Below the pieces are notes generated by a model. It did not search any database. It saw nothing but the letters and a program-made list of their open reading frames with translations, and had not been told where the DNA came from. Both the position numbers and the translations under genes were made by a program. 64,000 nt of DNA from JAEMQF01 sp963850525 (lineage in GTDB: Bacteria > Pseudomonadota > Gammaproteobacteria > Burkholderiales > Burkholderiaceae_C), in the NCBI GenBank assembly GCA_963850525.1, contig CAWKLQ010000012.1, positions 434,001 to 498,000 of the forward strand. The letters are read 5' to 3'. Each line of letters begins with the position of its first letter. Positions within the stretch are counted from its first letter, which is position 1. This document shows positions 28,794-37,120 of this stretch, in pieces.

Positions 28794-29240
28794 CTACCCG
28801 CCGAAGTGCAACCGGAACTGCGCCCCATCGGTGAAGGCGCACGACCCCGTTCCCATGCCGTTGCCGCTGAGCTGGTAGTTGCACTGAACGCTCGCGCCGC
28901 GTGGGCCGCTCGCGTTGGCCACGCCGCGCCGGCCTGGGCCGTCGATCCGCGTCGCCTCGCCTTGCAGCGTATCGCCGAGGTAGCCCAGGGTGATCGTGCC
29001 GCGGCCGGTCTTGTGGTCGACGATCACGGCGCTGAGCGTGCCGGCGCGCTGTGCCGGCTCGTTCAGCGGATACAGGCGCGCCGTCAGCACGCTCGTCGCG
29101 GGCTGCGCTGCAGGCGCCGTGACGACCACCGTGGCCGGCGTTTGTGTGTGCAGGGGCAAGCCGGTGTTCGCATCGACGGGTACCAGCACGCACGCCGAAA
29201 GAGTGCAAACCATCGCTGAGCACAACAAGGTTCGAGACAT
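28794..29240 (-). CDS. Small lipoprotein of unknown function
   Basis: A 148-residue protein with a lipoprotein signal peptide (lipobox L-S-A-C, Cys at about residue 17). The mature part is rich in Gly and Thr with beta-strand character and ends in SCAFTDGAQFRLHFGG, a pattern seen in small periplasmic lipid-anchored beta proteins. I do not recognise the family. The start at 29240 fits the signal peptide. A perfect inverted repeat lies directly upstream. Confidence 0.65.
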   Translation of the reverse strand: MSRTLLCSAMVCTLSACVLVPVDANTGLPLHTQTPATVVVTAPAAQPATSVLTARLYPLNEPAQRAGTLSAVIVDHKTGRGTITLGYLGDTLQGEATRIDGPGRRGVANASGPRGASVQCNYQLSGNGMGTGSCAFTDGAQFRLHFGG

Positions 29241-29256
29241 AGTCGCTTTCGCTGCG

Positions 29257-29338
29257 CGGCACATGCCGCGGGGCGATGTTCGGCGCAGGTGCTTGGCCAC
29301 GGCAAGCGGCATGTGCCGAGGTATCGGCGCTCGATACC
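29257..29338. repeat. Inverted repeat and hairpin upstream of the lipoprotein gene
   Basis: CGGCACATGCCGC (29257-29269) and GCGGCATGTGCCG (29306-29318) form a perfect 13-bp inverted repeat with a 36-bp spacer. Next to it, GGTATCG (29320-29326) pairs with CGATACC (29332-29338). They lie between the stop of the ADH gene and the lipoprotein gene, both on the minus strand, so they could end the first transcript or act as an operator for the second. There is no T-run. Confidence 0.5.
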
Positions 29339-29373
29339 GCCAGGCGCGTCGGTGCGCGCCGTGTTGCTGCTGC

Positions 29374-30564
29374 CTACCAGGCGAGTTCGAGAATCTCGCG
29401 CACCTCGGCCACACTCTTGATCGGCCGTGGGTTCGCCAGCACGGGCGGATACACGAGTGCGCGCTGTGCCAACTCGTCGAGCTGCTCGCGGCGAATCCCC
29501 ACGGCGCGCAAATTGCCGGGCTGGCCGAGCGCGGCGATGAGCTCGGCGATCAACTCGTGCGCCGGCCGCTGCGGCGCGCCCATCGCCTCCGACAAACCAC
29601 GCTGGCGCGCGCTGTTCACCACCGCGTTCCAGCGCAGCACCGCGGGCAGCATGACGCACGAGGTGTGGCCGTGGCCGACGTTGAAGCCTGCGCCGAGCGC
29701 GTAGCCGATGCCGTGGCTCGCGCCGGTCTGCACGCCTGCGGCGAGCGGCGTGCACGCCTGCCACATGCCGAACTGCGCTTCCAGGCGCGGCTTCAGGTCC
29801 AGCGGGTACCGCGCGATTTCAGGCAAGGCGCGGGCGAGCAGGCGCAAGCCCTGCAGCGACGCCGCCTCGGTGGCCGGTGTGGCCTGCGGCGAGCACCAGG
29901 TCTCGACCGCGTGATCGACGGAGCGGATCGCCGTGGAGAACAGCAAATCGTGCGGCGTGTCGAGTGTCGCCGCGGGGTCGAGCACGGCGCTGATCGGCAC
30001 CATCAGGCGGTGCACGAAGCGCTGCTTGGCGTGCGTCGTGCTGTCGGTGATGCCGCACATGCCGGTGAACTCCGACGCCGAGAGCGTCGTCGACACCGCG
30101 AGCATGCGCACCGGATGCGCCGGGGCTTCGATGGCGCGCGCAATCTCGGGCGGCGCGGCCTCGCGGTACGGTTCCATCTCGGCGGGCGTGCGCAGCCCCA
30201 TCCACAGGCACATCTGCACGGCTTTGGCGGCGTCAATCGCCGAGCCGCCGCCCACGCCGACAAGCAGGTCTGCGCCGCACTCGCGCGCCGCGGCGGCCGC
30301 AGCGATCACGTCTTCGCGCGGGCTGTGCGCGCGCATCGCCCAATAGCCACCCACGTGAAGCGGCCCGAGCGCAGCCACCAGCTTTTGCAGCGGCCCGTCG
30401 GCGAGCGCGGCGAGCGAGCGGCCGGAGATTGTGAAGACGCGCTTGGCGCCCAGGCGCTGCGCTTCGGCGCGCACCGCGGCGCCGGCAGGCACGCCGTGCA
30501 CGATGCGCTCCTGCGCGGTGAACGAGTGGCTGCCTGAGGGCAGACCTTCATGGAGCTGGTGCAT
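29374..30564 (-). CDS. Iron-containing (group III) alcohol dehydrogenase / maleylacetate reductase-like
   Basis: A 396-residue protein of the Fe-ADH fold. The nucleotide-binding GVGGGSAIDAAKAV motif lies at about 96-109. A helical metal domain has candidate ligands in RSVDHAVETW and in the paired histidines of GASHGIGYALGAGFNVGHGHTS. Members oxidise or reduce alcohols or maleylacetate with NAD(P)H. The exact substrate is not readable, and there are no aromatic degradation genes beside it. The start at 30564 is preferred over the longer frame. It faces the HDOD gene across a 277-bp divergent gap. Confidence 0.85.
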   Translation of the reverse strand: MHQLHEGLPSGSHSFTAQERIVHGVPAGAAVRAEAQRLGAKRVFTISGRSLAALADGPLQKLVAALGPLHVGGYWAMRAHSPREDVIAAAAAARECGADLLVGVGGGSAIDAAKAVQMCLWMGLRTPAEMEPYREAAPPEIARAIEAPAHPVRMLAVSTTLSASEFTGMCGITDSTTHAKQRFVHRLMVPISAVLDPAATLDTPHDLLFSTAIRSVDHAVETWCSPQATPATEAASLQGLRLLARALPEIARYPLDLKPRLEAQFGMWQACTPLAAGVQTGASHGIGYALGAGFNVGHGHTSCVMLPAVLRWNAVVNSARQRGLSEAMGAPQRPAHELIAELIAALGQPGNLRAVGIRREQLDELAQRALVYPPVLANPRPIKSVAEVREILELAW

Positions 30565-30841
30565 CGCCTGAGCCTTCACGTGACGGACGCACAGTGTCCA
30601 CCCGGCGCCACAGCGCGCCAATCGGCAGTTTCCTGGGGCATGCAGCGGACCGATGCCGCAGGCAGAGGGCTCACGCAGGCGGCTCCACGCAAATCACCCT
30701 CAAGTCCTGGCTCGAGGGGCCGAAGACGCTCGGGAGGTACCAGCGATTGCGCGGCCATGGCGTGCGGCGTATGCGCTCGCCACGGCGGGCTTCGTGAAGT
30801 GCTGCCGACCTGTGCGTGCTGTTCAGCGGAAGAATACTGCG

Positions 30842-31894
30842 ATGAAAGCGTGGCTGGCCCGACTCTTTTCAAACCCCGCGGTGGCGCAAGAGCCGGCCCG
30901 CGCCGAGCCGGCCCGCGCCGAGCGCGCCGTCGAGCCGGCGATCGCCACGCCCGCGCCACGCCCCTTGCTGCTGCCTGTGCAGGCGGCCCAAACCATCGAC
31001 GGGCCTGAAGGCGTCGAACTCGCGTTTTTCAGCTGGATGATCGGCGGCCCGGCGATCGTTCATGCACCCCCCAGCGCGCGCGAGTCGCGCGCCCTGCAAC
31101 GCCTGGACCAGCTCGCCGCCGACACGAGCGCGCACGCCCACCTGTTGCCGCGCGCTGCTGCGGTGGTTCCGCAGTTGATGGCGCGCCTGCGCGACGCCGA
31201 GAGTTCCACGGCACAACTCGCGCAATTCGTGTCGCGCGACGTGACCCTCGTCGCCGAAGTCATGCGCGTCGCCAACAGCGTGCACTACCGGCGCGACGCG
31301 GCTGTCGTCGAACTCGGGCACGCGATCCGCCTGCTCGGCGTCTCCGGGCTGAAGAGTGCGATTGCGCGCAGCGTCTTGCGGCCGATGTTCAATTCCCGCG
31401 GCGGCGAGCTCGCGACGCGTGGCTCCCCGCGCTTGTGGGAGCACACCGAACTCAAGACTCAACTGTGCGCAGCGCTGGCGCGCAGCCAGGGGCTGGACCC
31501 CTTCGACGGCTATCTCGTCGCGCTGGTGCACAGCGCCGTCTGGTCGGCCGTGCTGCGCACCCTGGACGGTGTGGTAGCGCAAGAGCCATGGTGCCTCAGC
31601 GCGCCGTGGGTGACGGCACTGGGTTTGCGCCGTGATCGCCTGTTTGCCGCGGTCGCGCGCAACTGGCAACTCAGCGACGCAGTGACCCAACTCGCCGACG
31701 CAGCGGCGCAGCACGGTCTGGGCGCGGCAACGTCGCCGCAGGCTCGGCTGCTCTGGGTGGGCGACCGCTTCGCTTCGCTGCTCTGCGTGCCCAGTCAAGT
31801 GGCGGCGGCCCAGAGCTGGCTGGACAGCCTTGCCGAGCCGGTGCGCAATTGCTTCGAGGCCTTGCGCGAAGCCCAGAGCACGTCTCCCGCCTGA
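30842..31894 (+). CDS. HDOD-domain protein
   Basis: A 350-residue protein with an HDOD-like region at about 95-270 (LPRAAAVVPQLMARLRDAES ... DVTLVAEVMRVANSVHYRR ... AIRLLGVSGLKSAI). The domain is an HD fold without the full catalytic metal ligand set and is used in bacterial signalling, often beside diguanylate cyclases or chemotaxis proteins. The N-terminal 40 residues are Ala/Glu/Pro/Arg repeats. No other signalling domain is fused, and the gene stands alone, with no promoter signal that I recognise in the 277 bp before it. Confidence 0.82.
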   Translation: MKAWLARLFSNPAVAQEPARAEPARAERAVEPAIATPAPRPLLLPVQAAQTIDGPEGVELAFFSWMIGGPAIVHAPPSARESRALQRLDQLAADTSAHAHLLPRAAAVVPQLMARLRDAESSTAQLAQFVSRDVTLVAEVMRVANSVHYRRDAAVVELGHAIRLLGVSGLKSAIARSVLRPMFNSRGGELATRGSPRLWEHTELKTQLCAALARSQGLDPFDGYLVALVHSAVWSAVLRTLDGVVAQEPWCLSAPWVTALGLRRDRLFAAVARNWQLSDAVTQLADAAAQHGLGAATSPQARLLWVGDRFASLLCVPSQVAAAQSWLDSLAEPVRNCFEALREAQSTSPA

Positions 31895-32014
31895 GCACCG
31901 CGCGCTCGGGGCCACGCAGTGCGCGGCTCGCGCCGCCGGCCACGGCACAATTCGAACCTCGATGCGCCAAGCCGCCCTGCGTCTGGATGGCTTGCGTGCC
32001 GCAGCCCGCGCCGC

Positions 32015-33028
32015 ATGACTTCATCCACTCCCACCTTGCCTGCCGAAGTGATGGCTGCGCTGGCACGCGCCGGTTTGCTCGAACCGGATGAGGTGCCGCG
32101 GGCCGAGCCGCTTGCCGGTGGCGTGTCGTCCGACATCTGGCGCGTCGATTTGCGCCAAGGCGCGGTGTGCGTGAAGCGCGCGCTCGCGCAACTGCGCGTG
32201 GCGGCGCTGTGGGAGGCGCCGGTCGCGCGCAATGCCTTCGAGGTCGCGTGGATCGAAGTCGCCGGCGCCGTCAACCGCGACGCCGTGCCGCGCCTGCGCG
32301 GCCACGATGCAGCGGCGCAGTTGTTCATCATGGATTTTCTCGACCCGGCGCAGCACCGCTTGTGGAAGAACGAGCTGCGCGACGGCCGCGCCGACGCTGG
32401 CGCCGCTGCCGCAGTGGGCGCGCGCCTTGTACAGATCCACGCCGCCACGGCGCGCCGGCCAGAAATTGCGCAGCGCTTTCCAACCGATCAGATCTTCCAC
32501 GCGATTCGCCTCGCGCCCTACCTCGAAGCCACCGCCCAGCGCCACGCCGACGTGGCAGGTGTCTTGCACGCGCTCGTGCAGACGACGGCAACGACGCATG
32601 AAGCACTGGTGCACGGCGACGTGAGCCCGAAGAACATCATGCTCGGGCCGCAGGGGCCGATTTTTCTGGACGCCGAATGCGCCTGGTACGGCGACCCGGC
32701 TTTCGACATTGCGTTTTGCCTGAACCATCTGCTGCTCAAATGCCTGTGGGTGCCCGCGGCGCGCGCGGATTTTGCGCGCTCCTTCGAAGCCTGGGTTGCG
32801 AGCTACGCGGCCGGCGTCAACTGGACGCAGTGGCCCGTGCTGGAGCGCCGCGCCGCGCACCTGCTGCCGGGCCTGCTGCTCGCGCGCGTGGACGGCAAGT
32901 CGCCGGTCGAATACATCACCGACGAAGCGCAGAAGAACATCGTGCGCCGCGCCGCACTCGCGCTGCTCGCCGCACCGGTGGCGAAGTTGAACGCGGTTCT
33001 CGCGCGTTGGATTCAGGAGTTGACGTGA
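32015..33028 (+). CDS. APH-fold phosphotransferase (kinase-like)
   Basis: This 337-residue protein has the aminoglycoside/choline kinase fold: a Gly-rich N-lobe (PLAGGVSSDIWRVDL), the catalytic loop LVHGDVSPKNIML (about 205) and the metal-binding segment IFLDAECAWYGDPAFDIAF. The substrate is unknown. Its TGA overlaps the GTG of the enolase paralogue (GTGA), so both are made together, which suggests phosphorylation of a small molecule that the enolase-fold enzyme then acts on. Resistance to aminoglycosides is not implied. Confidence 0.8.
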   Translation: MTSSTPTLPAEVMAALARAGLLEPDEVPRAEPLAGGVSSDIWRVDLRQGAVCVKRALAQLRVAALWEAPVARNAFEVAWIEVAGAVNRDAVPRLRGHDAAAQLFIMDFLDPAQHRLWKNELRDGRADAGAAAAVGARLVQIHAATARRPEIAQRFPTDQIFHAIRLAPYLEATAQRHADVAGVLHALVQTTATTHEALVHGDVSPKNIMLGPQGPIFLDAECAWYGDPAFDIAFCLNHLLLKCLWVPAARADFARSFEAWVASYAAGVNWTQWPVLERRAAHLLPGLLLARVDGKSPVEYITDEAQKNIVRRAALALLAAPVAKLNAVLARWIQELT

Positions 33029-34308
33029 CATTCAAGATCAGCAAGGTTCACGCCCGGCGCGTCTGGGACTCCCGTGGCCGCCCCACCGTCGAGGCCGAAG
33101 TCCTGCTTGCCGACGGCAGCGTCGGCCGGGCAATCGCCCCCGCGGGTGCGTCCACCGGCAGTGCGGAGGCAATCGACCTGCGCGACGGTGGCCCGGCGTT
33201 CGGCGGCCTGGACGTGCAGCAAGCGTGCGCCGCTGTGAACGGCGAAATCGCCGCCGCGCTGATCGGCCGCGACGCTGCGGCGCAAGAGGCCAATGACGCC
33301 GTGCTGATCGCACTCGACGGCACACCCGACAAGCGCCGCCTGGGCGGCAACGCGATCGTCGCGACGTCGATGGCGCTCGCGCACGCCGCAGCGGCGGCAG
33401 CGCGCCAGCCCCTGTGGCGCTACTTGGCGGGCGCACGCAAAGACCTCTGCCTGCCGCTGCCCGAAGTGCAAATCTTCGGCGGCGGCGCGCACGCCGGCCG
33501 GCGCGTCGACGTGCAAGACTTCATGGTGATCGCGGTGGGCGCGCGCGACTACGTGCAGGCGCTCGAATGGACCGCCGAGGTGTATCGCGCCGCGGGCGTG
33601 CTGATGGCGCAGGCCGGGCGCCTAGCCGGCGTCGCCGACGAAGGCGGCTGGTGGCCGGCGTTCGATACCAACGAAGAAGCGCTCGAATTCCTGCAATCCG
33701 CGATCGAAGCTGCCGGCTACACGCCGGGCCAGGACGTGGCGATCTCGCTGGACATCGCGGCGAGCGACTTCGGCAAGGGCGGCCGTTACCGGCTCGCGCG
33801 CGAAGGCAAAGAGGTCGACTCCGACGCGCTCGCCGAGATGCTGTTGCGCTGGCTGCGCCGCTACGCCATCGTCAGCATCGAAGACCCGCTGGCGCAGGAC
33901 GATCCGCAAGGCTTGCGCCGTTTCACGCTCGAGGCCGGCCCGAAGGTGCAAGTCGTCGCTGACGACTTCATCTGCACGAACGCGCGGCGAATCGCCGACG
34001 CCGCGGCGCTGGGTGCGTGCAACACCGCGCTCATCAAACCGAACCAGGTGGGAACGCTCAGCGAAGCGCGCGCAGCGCTCGACGCAGCGCGAACCGCGGG
34101 CTGGGGTGCCATCGTCTCGGCGCGATCCGGTGAAACCGAAGACGTGACGATCGTGCACCTGGCGGTGGGCTGGGGCGTGCAGCAGCTCAAGGTCGGTTCG
34201 TTCGCGCGCGGTGAGCGCATGGCCAAATGGAACGAAGGCCTGCGCATCGGCGAGGCGCTGCGCAGCTTTGCGCTGCCGCCGCGTGATGCGTTTGCCTGGG
34301 CGGGCTGA
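33025..34308 (+). CDS. Enolase paralogue with altered active-site residues
   Basis: A 427-residue protein alignable over its full length with enolase. Mg ligands are kept in ISLDIAASDF, VSIEDPLAQ and VVADDFICTN; the catalytic Lys is in ALIKPNQVGTL and the Glu in ADEGGWWP. Two key positions differ from E. coli Eno: the Glu of VDIQEFM is Asp here (VDVQDFM), and the His of VISHRSGETED is Ala (VSARSGETED). The HA of GGEHAD is kept, but the preceding Glu is Ala. These changes argue against ordinary 2-phosphoglycerate dehydration. It starts at GTG 33025, overlapping the kinase gene. Automatic annotation would probably label it eno. Confidence 0.85.
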   Translation: MTFKISKVHARRVWDSRGRPTVEAEVLLADGSVGRAIAPAGASTGSAEAIDLRDGGPAFGGLDVQQACAAVNGEIAAALIGRDAAAQEANDAVLIALDGTPDKRRLGGNAIVATSMALAHAAAAAARQPLWRYLAGARKDLCLPLPEVQIFGGGAHAGRRVDVQDFMVIAVGARDYVQALEWTAEVYRAAGVLMAQAGRLAGVADEGGWWPAFDTNEEALEFLQSAIEAAGYTPGQDVAISLDIAASDFGKGGRYRLAREGKEVDSDALAEMLLRWLRRYAIVSIEDPLAQDDPQGLRRFTLEAGPKVQVVADDFICTNARRIADAAALGACNTALIKPNQVGTLSEARAALDAARTAGWGAIVSARSGETEDVTIVHLAVGWGVQQLKVGSFARGERMAKWNEGLRIGEALRSFALPPRDAFAWAG

Positions 34309-34314
34309 GCGGCG

Positions 34315-34338
34315 GTCATCCCGGCGAAAGCCGGGAAC
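34315..34338. repeat. REP-like palindrome (GTCATCCCGGCG family)
   Basis: TCCCGGC (34319-34325) pairs with GCCGGGA (34330-34336) around a GAAA loop, preceded by GTCA. Related copies occur at 38032-38061 and 48552-48625. It lies just after the enolase paralogue stop and may act as its terminator. Confidence 0.6.
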
Positions 34339-34366
34339 CACCGGCCCCGAGTGGCGAGCGGGTCGA

Positions 34367-34395
34367 TTGCCGACGTAGCACATGAGTGCTACAGT
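34367..34395 (+). promoter_or_regulatory. Promoter with embedded toxin-antitoxin operator
   Basis: GTAGCAC (34375-34381) and GTGCTAC (34386-34392) form a perfect 7-bp inverted repeat with a 4-bp spacer. A -35-like TTGCCG (34367-34372) and a -10-like TACAGT (34390-34395), 17 bp apart, bracket the repeat. The operator thus sits inside the promoter, as expected for autorepression by a ribbon-helix-helix antitoxin, alone or with its toxin. Confidence 0.6.
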
Positions 34396-34417
34396 CCAAA
34401 GCATTCGGAGGCAGGAC

Positions 34418-34702
34418 ATGTCGACAACCACGATCCGCATCGAAGACGACCTCAAAACACGCGTGGCCGCGGCAGCGCAGCGCGCTGGCAAGACCGCTCA
34501 TGCCTTCATCCTCGACGCCATCACGCAGACGGTTGAGCAGGTCGAACTCGACGATGAGTTTGCGCATGTCGCCGATGCGCGCTGGGCGAAAGTGTTGAGG
34601 TCCGGGAAGACGGTGCCGTGGGAAGACGCGAAAGGCTACCTCGACGCGCGGTTGCGCGGGGAACGCCCGCGCAAACCGGTGCCGCGCAAGCTCGGGCGCT
34701 GA
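34418..34702 (+). CDS. Ribbon-helix-helix antitoxin (ParD/CopG-like)
   Basis: A 94-residue protein with an N-terminal ribbon-helix-helix (STTTIRIEDDLKTRVAAAAQRAGKTAHAFILDAI), a connecting segment with WAKVLRSGKTVPWEDAKGYL and a basic C-terminus, the usual plan of type II antitoxins that partner ParE/RelE toxins. The ATG at 34418 has a GGAGG upstream; the longer frame from 34382 would begin inside the operator. The toxin gene starts 14 nt downstream. Confidence 0.85.
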   Translation: MSTTTIRIEDDLKTRVAAAAQRAGKTAHAFILDAITQTVEQVELDDEFAHVADARWAKVLRSGKTVPWEDAKGYLDARLRGERPRKPVPRKLGR

Positions 34703-34716
34703 GAGGCCGAGCCGCC

Positions 34717-35025
34717 GTGGCTCGAATCGAACTCGCGCCTGAGGTTCTCGACGATTTCGATCGCTTCTTCGACCATTTGGCGCAGTTCGAGGTCGACGAC
34801 GCGCCGCAGCGAATCGGCGAGATCGTCCAGGCGGTGCAGATCCTGGTTCACAGCCCGCTGCTCGGTCGGCCCGTGAAGGGCGGCAAGCGCGAGTTGGTCA
34901 TTGGTCAGGGCTCGCGCGGCTACGTCGCACTCTACCGTTTCGTTGCCGATGTCGACACGGTCTTCGTGCTGGCGCTGCGAAGCCAATCCGAGGCCGGGTA
35001 CAAGCGCAGGCGCCCCAACCTCTGA
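34717..35025 (+). CDS. ParE/RelE-family toxin
   Basis: A 102-residue protein with the RelE/ParE fold: ELAPEVLDDFDRFFDHLAQF, then LVHSPLLGRPVKGGKRELVIGQGSRGYVALYRF and VFVLALRSQSEAGY. ParE members poison gyrase, RelE members cleave mRNA; which applies cannot be decided by eye. The start is GTG at 34717. With the upstream antitoxin and its operator this is a complete type II toxin-antitoxin module. Confidence 0.82.
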   Translation: MARIELAPEVLDDFDRFFDHLAQFEVDDAPQRIGEIVQAVQILVHSPLLGRPVKGGKRELVIGQGSRGYVALYRFVADVDTVFVLALRSQSEAGYKRRRPNL

Positions 35026-35105
35026 GCTGCTCGCGCGACGCGGGCGCTACGATCCCAAGCTGTAGCGTCGCGGTTCAACGCAACGCAATCGCGCAGGAAA
35101 CGTCC

Positions 35106-36257
35106 ATGAACCCCGAGAAAGTCAAACCCGAAAGCATCGCCGCGCAAGCGCTGGGCTGGATCGACGAGAAGACGCGCGCGATCACGCCGCCGATTCACGT
35201 CTCGACGACTTACCTGCGCGACACTGACAACCAATATCGCTCGGGAAGGGTCTACGCACGCGCCGACAACCCGGCGTTCGACCAGGCCGAGGCGGTGATC
35301 GCGCGCCTCGAACACGGCGCACAGGCGGCGCTCTTCGCCTCGGGAATGGCCGCGGCGACGGCGGTGTTCCAGGCCCTCGCGCCGGGCGACCATGTGCTGG
35401 CACCGAAGGTGATGTACTGGTCGCTGCGCAACTGGCTGATGAATTTCGCGACGCAGTGGGGTTTGCAGGTTGAACTCATCGACATGACCGACCCGCGCGC
35501 CGTGCAAGCGGCGCTGCGCCCCGGCAAGACGCGCCTGGTGTGGGTCGAGACGCCGGCGAACCCGCTGTGGAGCATCACCGACATCGCCGCCACCGCAGCG
35601 CTGTGCCGCGCCGCCGGTGCGCGCCTGGCGGTCGACTCCACTGTCGCGACGCCGGTGCTGACGCAGCCGCTCACGCTCGGCGCCGACATCGTGATGCACG
35701 CCGGCACCAAGTACCTGAACGGCCATTCCGATTTGATCGCCGGCGTGCTGGTGACGCGCGTCGACGACGAGTTCTGGCGCCGCATCAAAACCGTTCGTGC
35801 GCAGCTCGGCGGCACGCTGGGTTCTTTCGAAGCGTGGCTGCTGCTGCGCGGCATGCGAACGCTGTACTTGCGCGTGCGTGCCGCGTGCAGCTCGGCACAG
35901 CGCATTGCCGAGCACTTTGCGCGCCACGCGCTGGTGCGCGAGGTGCTCTACCCCGGCTTGCCGCAGTGCCCGGGGCATGCGATCGCGGTGCGCCAGATGG
36001 AAGGGGGCTTCGGCGGCATGTTGTCGGTGTGCGTGAGGGGCGGCGAAGCTGCGGCGATTGCCACCGCGGCGAAAGTGGGTCTGTGGAAACGCGCGACGTC
36101 GCTCGGCGGCACGGAGAGCCTGGTCGAACATCGCGCGAGCGTCGAAGGGACGGGCACGCCTGCGCCGGCCGACCTTCTGCGTCTGTCTGTGGGAATTGAA
36201 GACGGGGGCGACTTGATTGCCGATCTGGAACAGGCGTTGGCGAAGGCGCACGGCTGA
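35106..36257 (+). CDS. Cys/Met metabolism PLP-dependent enzyme (cystathionine gamma-synthase family)
   Basis: A 383-residue fold-type I PLP enzyme. Conserved features are TPPIHVSTTY, the YARADNP segment, LFASGMAAATAV, VWVETPANPLW, and the Schiff-base lysine in HAGTKYLNGHSDLIAG. Cystathionine gamma-synthase, beta-lyase or O-acyl-homoserine sulfhydrylase activity are all possible. It begins 80 nt after the toxin gene. Confidence 0.85.
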   Translation: MNPEKVKPESIAAQALGWIDEKTRAITPPIHVSTTYLRDTDNQYRSGRVYARADNPAFDQAEAVIARLEHGAQAALFASGMAAATAVFQALAPGDHVLAPKVMYWSLRNWLMNFATQWGLQVELIDMTDPRAVQAALRPGKTRLVWVETPANPLWSITDIAATAALCRAAGARLAVDSTVATPVLTQPLTLGADIVMHAGTKYLNGHSDLIAGVLVTRVDDEFWRRIKTVRAQLGGTLGSFEAWLLLRGMRTLYLRVRAACSSAQRIAEHFARHALVREVLYPGLPQCPGHAIAVRQMEGGFGGMLSVCVRGGEAAAIATAAKVGLWKRATSLGGTESLVEHRASVEGTGTPAPADLLRLSVGIEDGGDLIADLEQALAKAHG

Positions 36258-36314
36258 CGAGCCCGGCGCGATCGTGAAAGCCGCATGCCGGTGTCGGCGC
36301 ATGCAGGGGCGGGA

Positions 36315-37040
36315 TCACGCGTCCAGCAACTCCGCCAGGTGCTCGATGTTGCGCGCGTGCCAATCGTTCTCCGGCTTGGGCGACACATCCTTGACGTGCG
36401 CGGCGCCGAACTCCAGCGGCCGCTCGACGTACGCCGTCTGCAAGCCGCACGCGCGCGCGCCGGCCAGGTCGTCGTGGTGCGCGGCGACGAGCATGACTTC
36501 GTTCGGTGTTACGTCGAACACCTTGGCCACGCCGAGGTAAGTGGCGGGGTCGGGCTTGTACGCGCGAAAAATTTCCGCTGACAGGATGCAGTCCCACGGC
36601 AGACCGGCGCGCTTGGCCATGTGGGCGAGCAGGCCGACATTGCCGTTGGACAGGGTGCAGAGCATGAAGCTTCGCTTCAGCTTGAGTAAACCGGGCACCG
36701 CATCGGGCCAAGCATCCAGGCGCTGCCAGACCTTGTTCAAGTGCACTCGCTGCGCTTCGCTGAGGTGAGTGAGGCCGAAGCGCGGCAGCAACTCGTCGAG
36801 GATCATGCGGTTCAGGTCTTCGAGCAGCGTCCAGCCGAGTTCACCGCTCATGACGCGGCGCATGGCCGGTTGATAACCGGCGCGCCAGGCGATGACGAAG
36901 GCGTCGCCGTCGACGTGCGGACAGAGCTCGCGCAGTTCGCTGACGACGCTGCCGTGCCAGTCGACGACGGTGCCGAAAATGTCGAACGCGAGGACGCGTG
37001 GGCGGACGCGGGGCGGGCTGACTAAGGGACTGGAGAACAT
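36315..37040 (-). CDS. HAD-superfamily haloacid dehalogenase type II
   Basis: A 241-residue HAD protein. The nucleophile Asp lies in LAFDIFGTVVDW near residue 19. LCTLSNGNVGLLAHMAKRAGLPWDCILSAE holds motif II, and YKPDPATYLGV with VMLVAAHHDDLAGARACGL holds motifs III and IV. The sequence fits (S)-2-haloacid dehalogenases, which hydrolyse 2-haloalkanoates, but other small phosphate or halide substrates are possible. The start at 37040 is chosen over longer frames because the fold begins there. It is divergent from the nucleotidyltransferase gene (80-nt gap). Confidence 0.85.
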   Translation of the reverse strand: MFSSPLVSPPRVRPRVLAFDIFGTVVDWHGSVVSELRELCPHVDGDAFVIAWRAGYQPAMRRVMSGELGWTLLEDLNRMILDELLPRFGLTHLSEAQRVHLNKVWQRLDAWPDAVPGLLKLKRSFMLCTLSNGNVGLLAHMAKRAGLPWDCILSAEIFRAYKPDPATYLGVAKVFDVTPNEVMLVAAHHDDLAGARACGLQTAYVERPLEFGAAHVKDVSPKPENDWHARNIEHLAELLDA

Positions 37041-37120
37041 CGTTTTTCCGGGGTGACGAAGCTGCTGCATTCTGGCCCAATGACGCGCCCCGAGGCATTC
37101 CCTGACTTGGCCTGACCGCC

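Noticed and set aside
32015..33028. Aminoglycoside resistance kinase
   Set aside because: The APH fold is shared by many small-molecule kinases; linkage to an enolase paralogue suggests a metabolic substrate and nothing points to resistance.
33025..34308. Glycolytic enolase
   Set aside because: His to Ala, Glu to Asp and Glu to Ala changes in the active site make it unlikely to be the housekeeping enzyme; kept as a paralogue of unknown activity.
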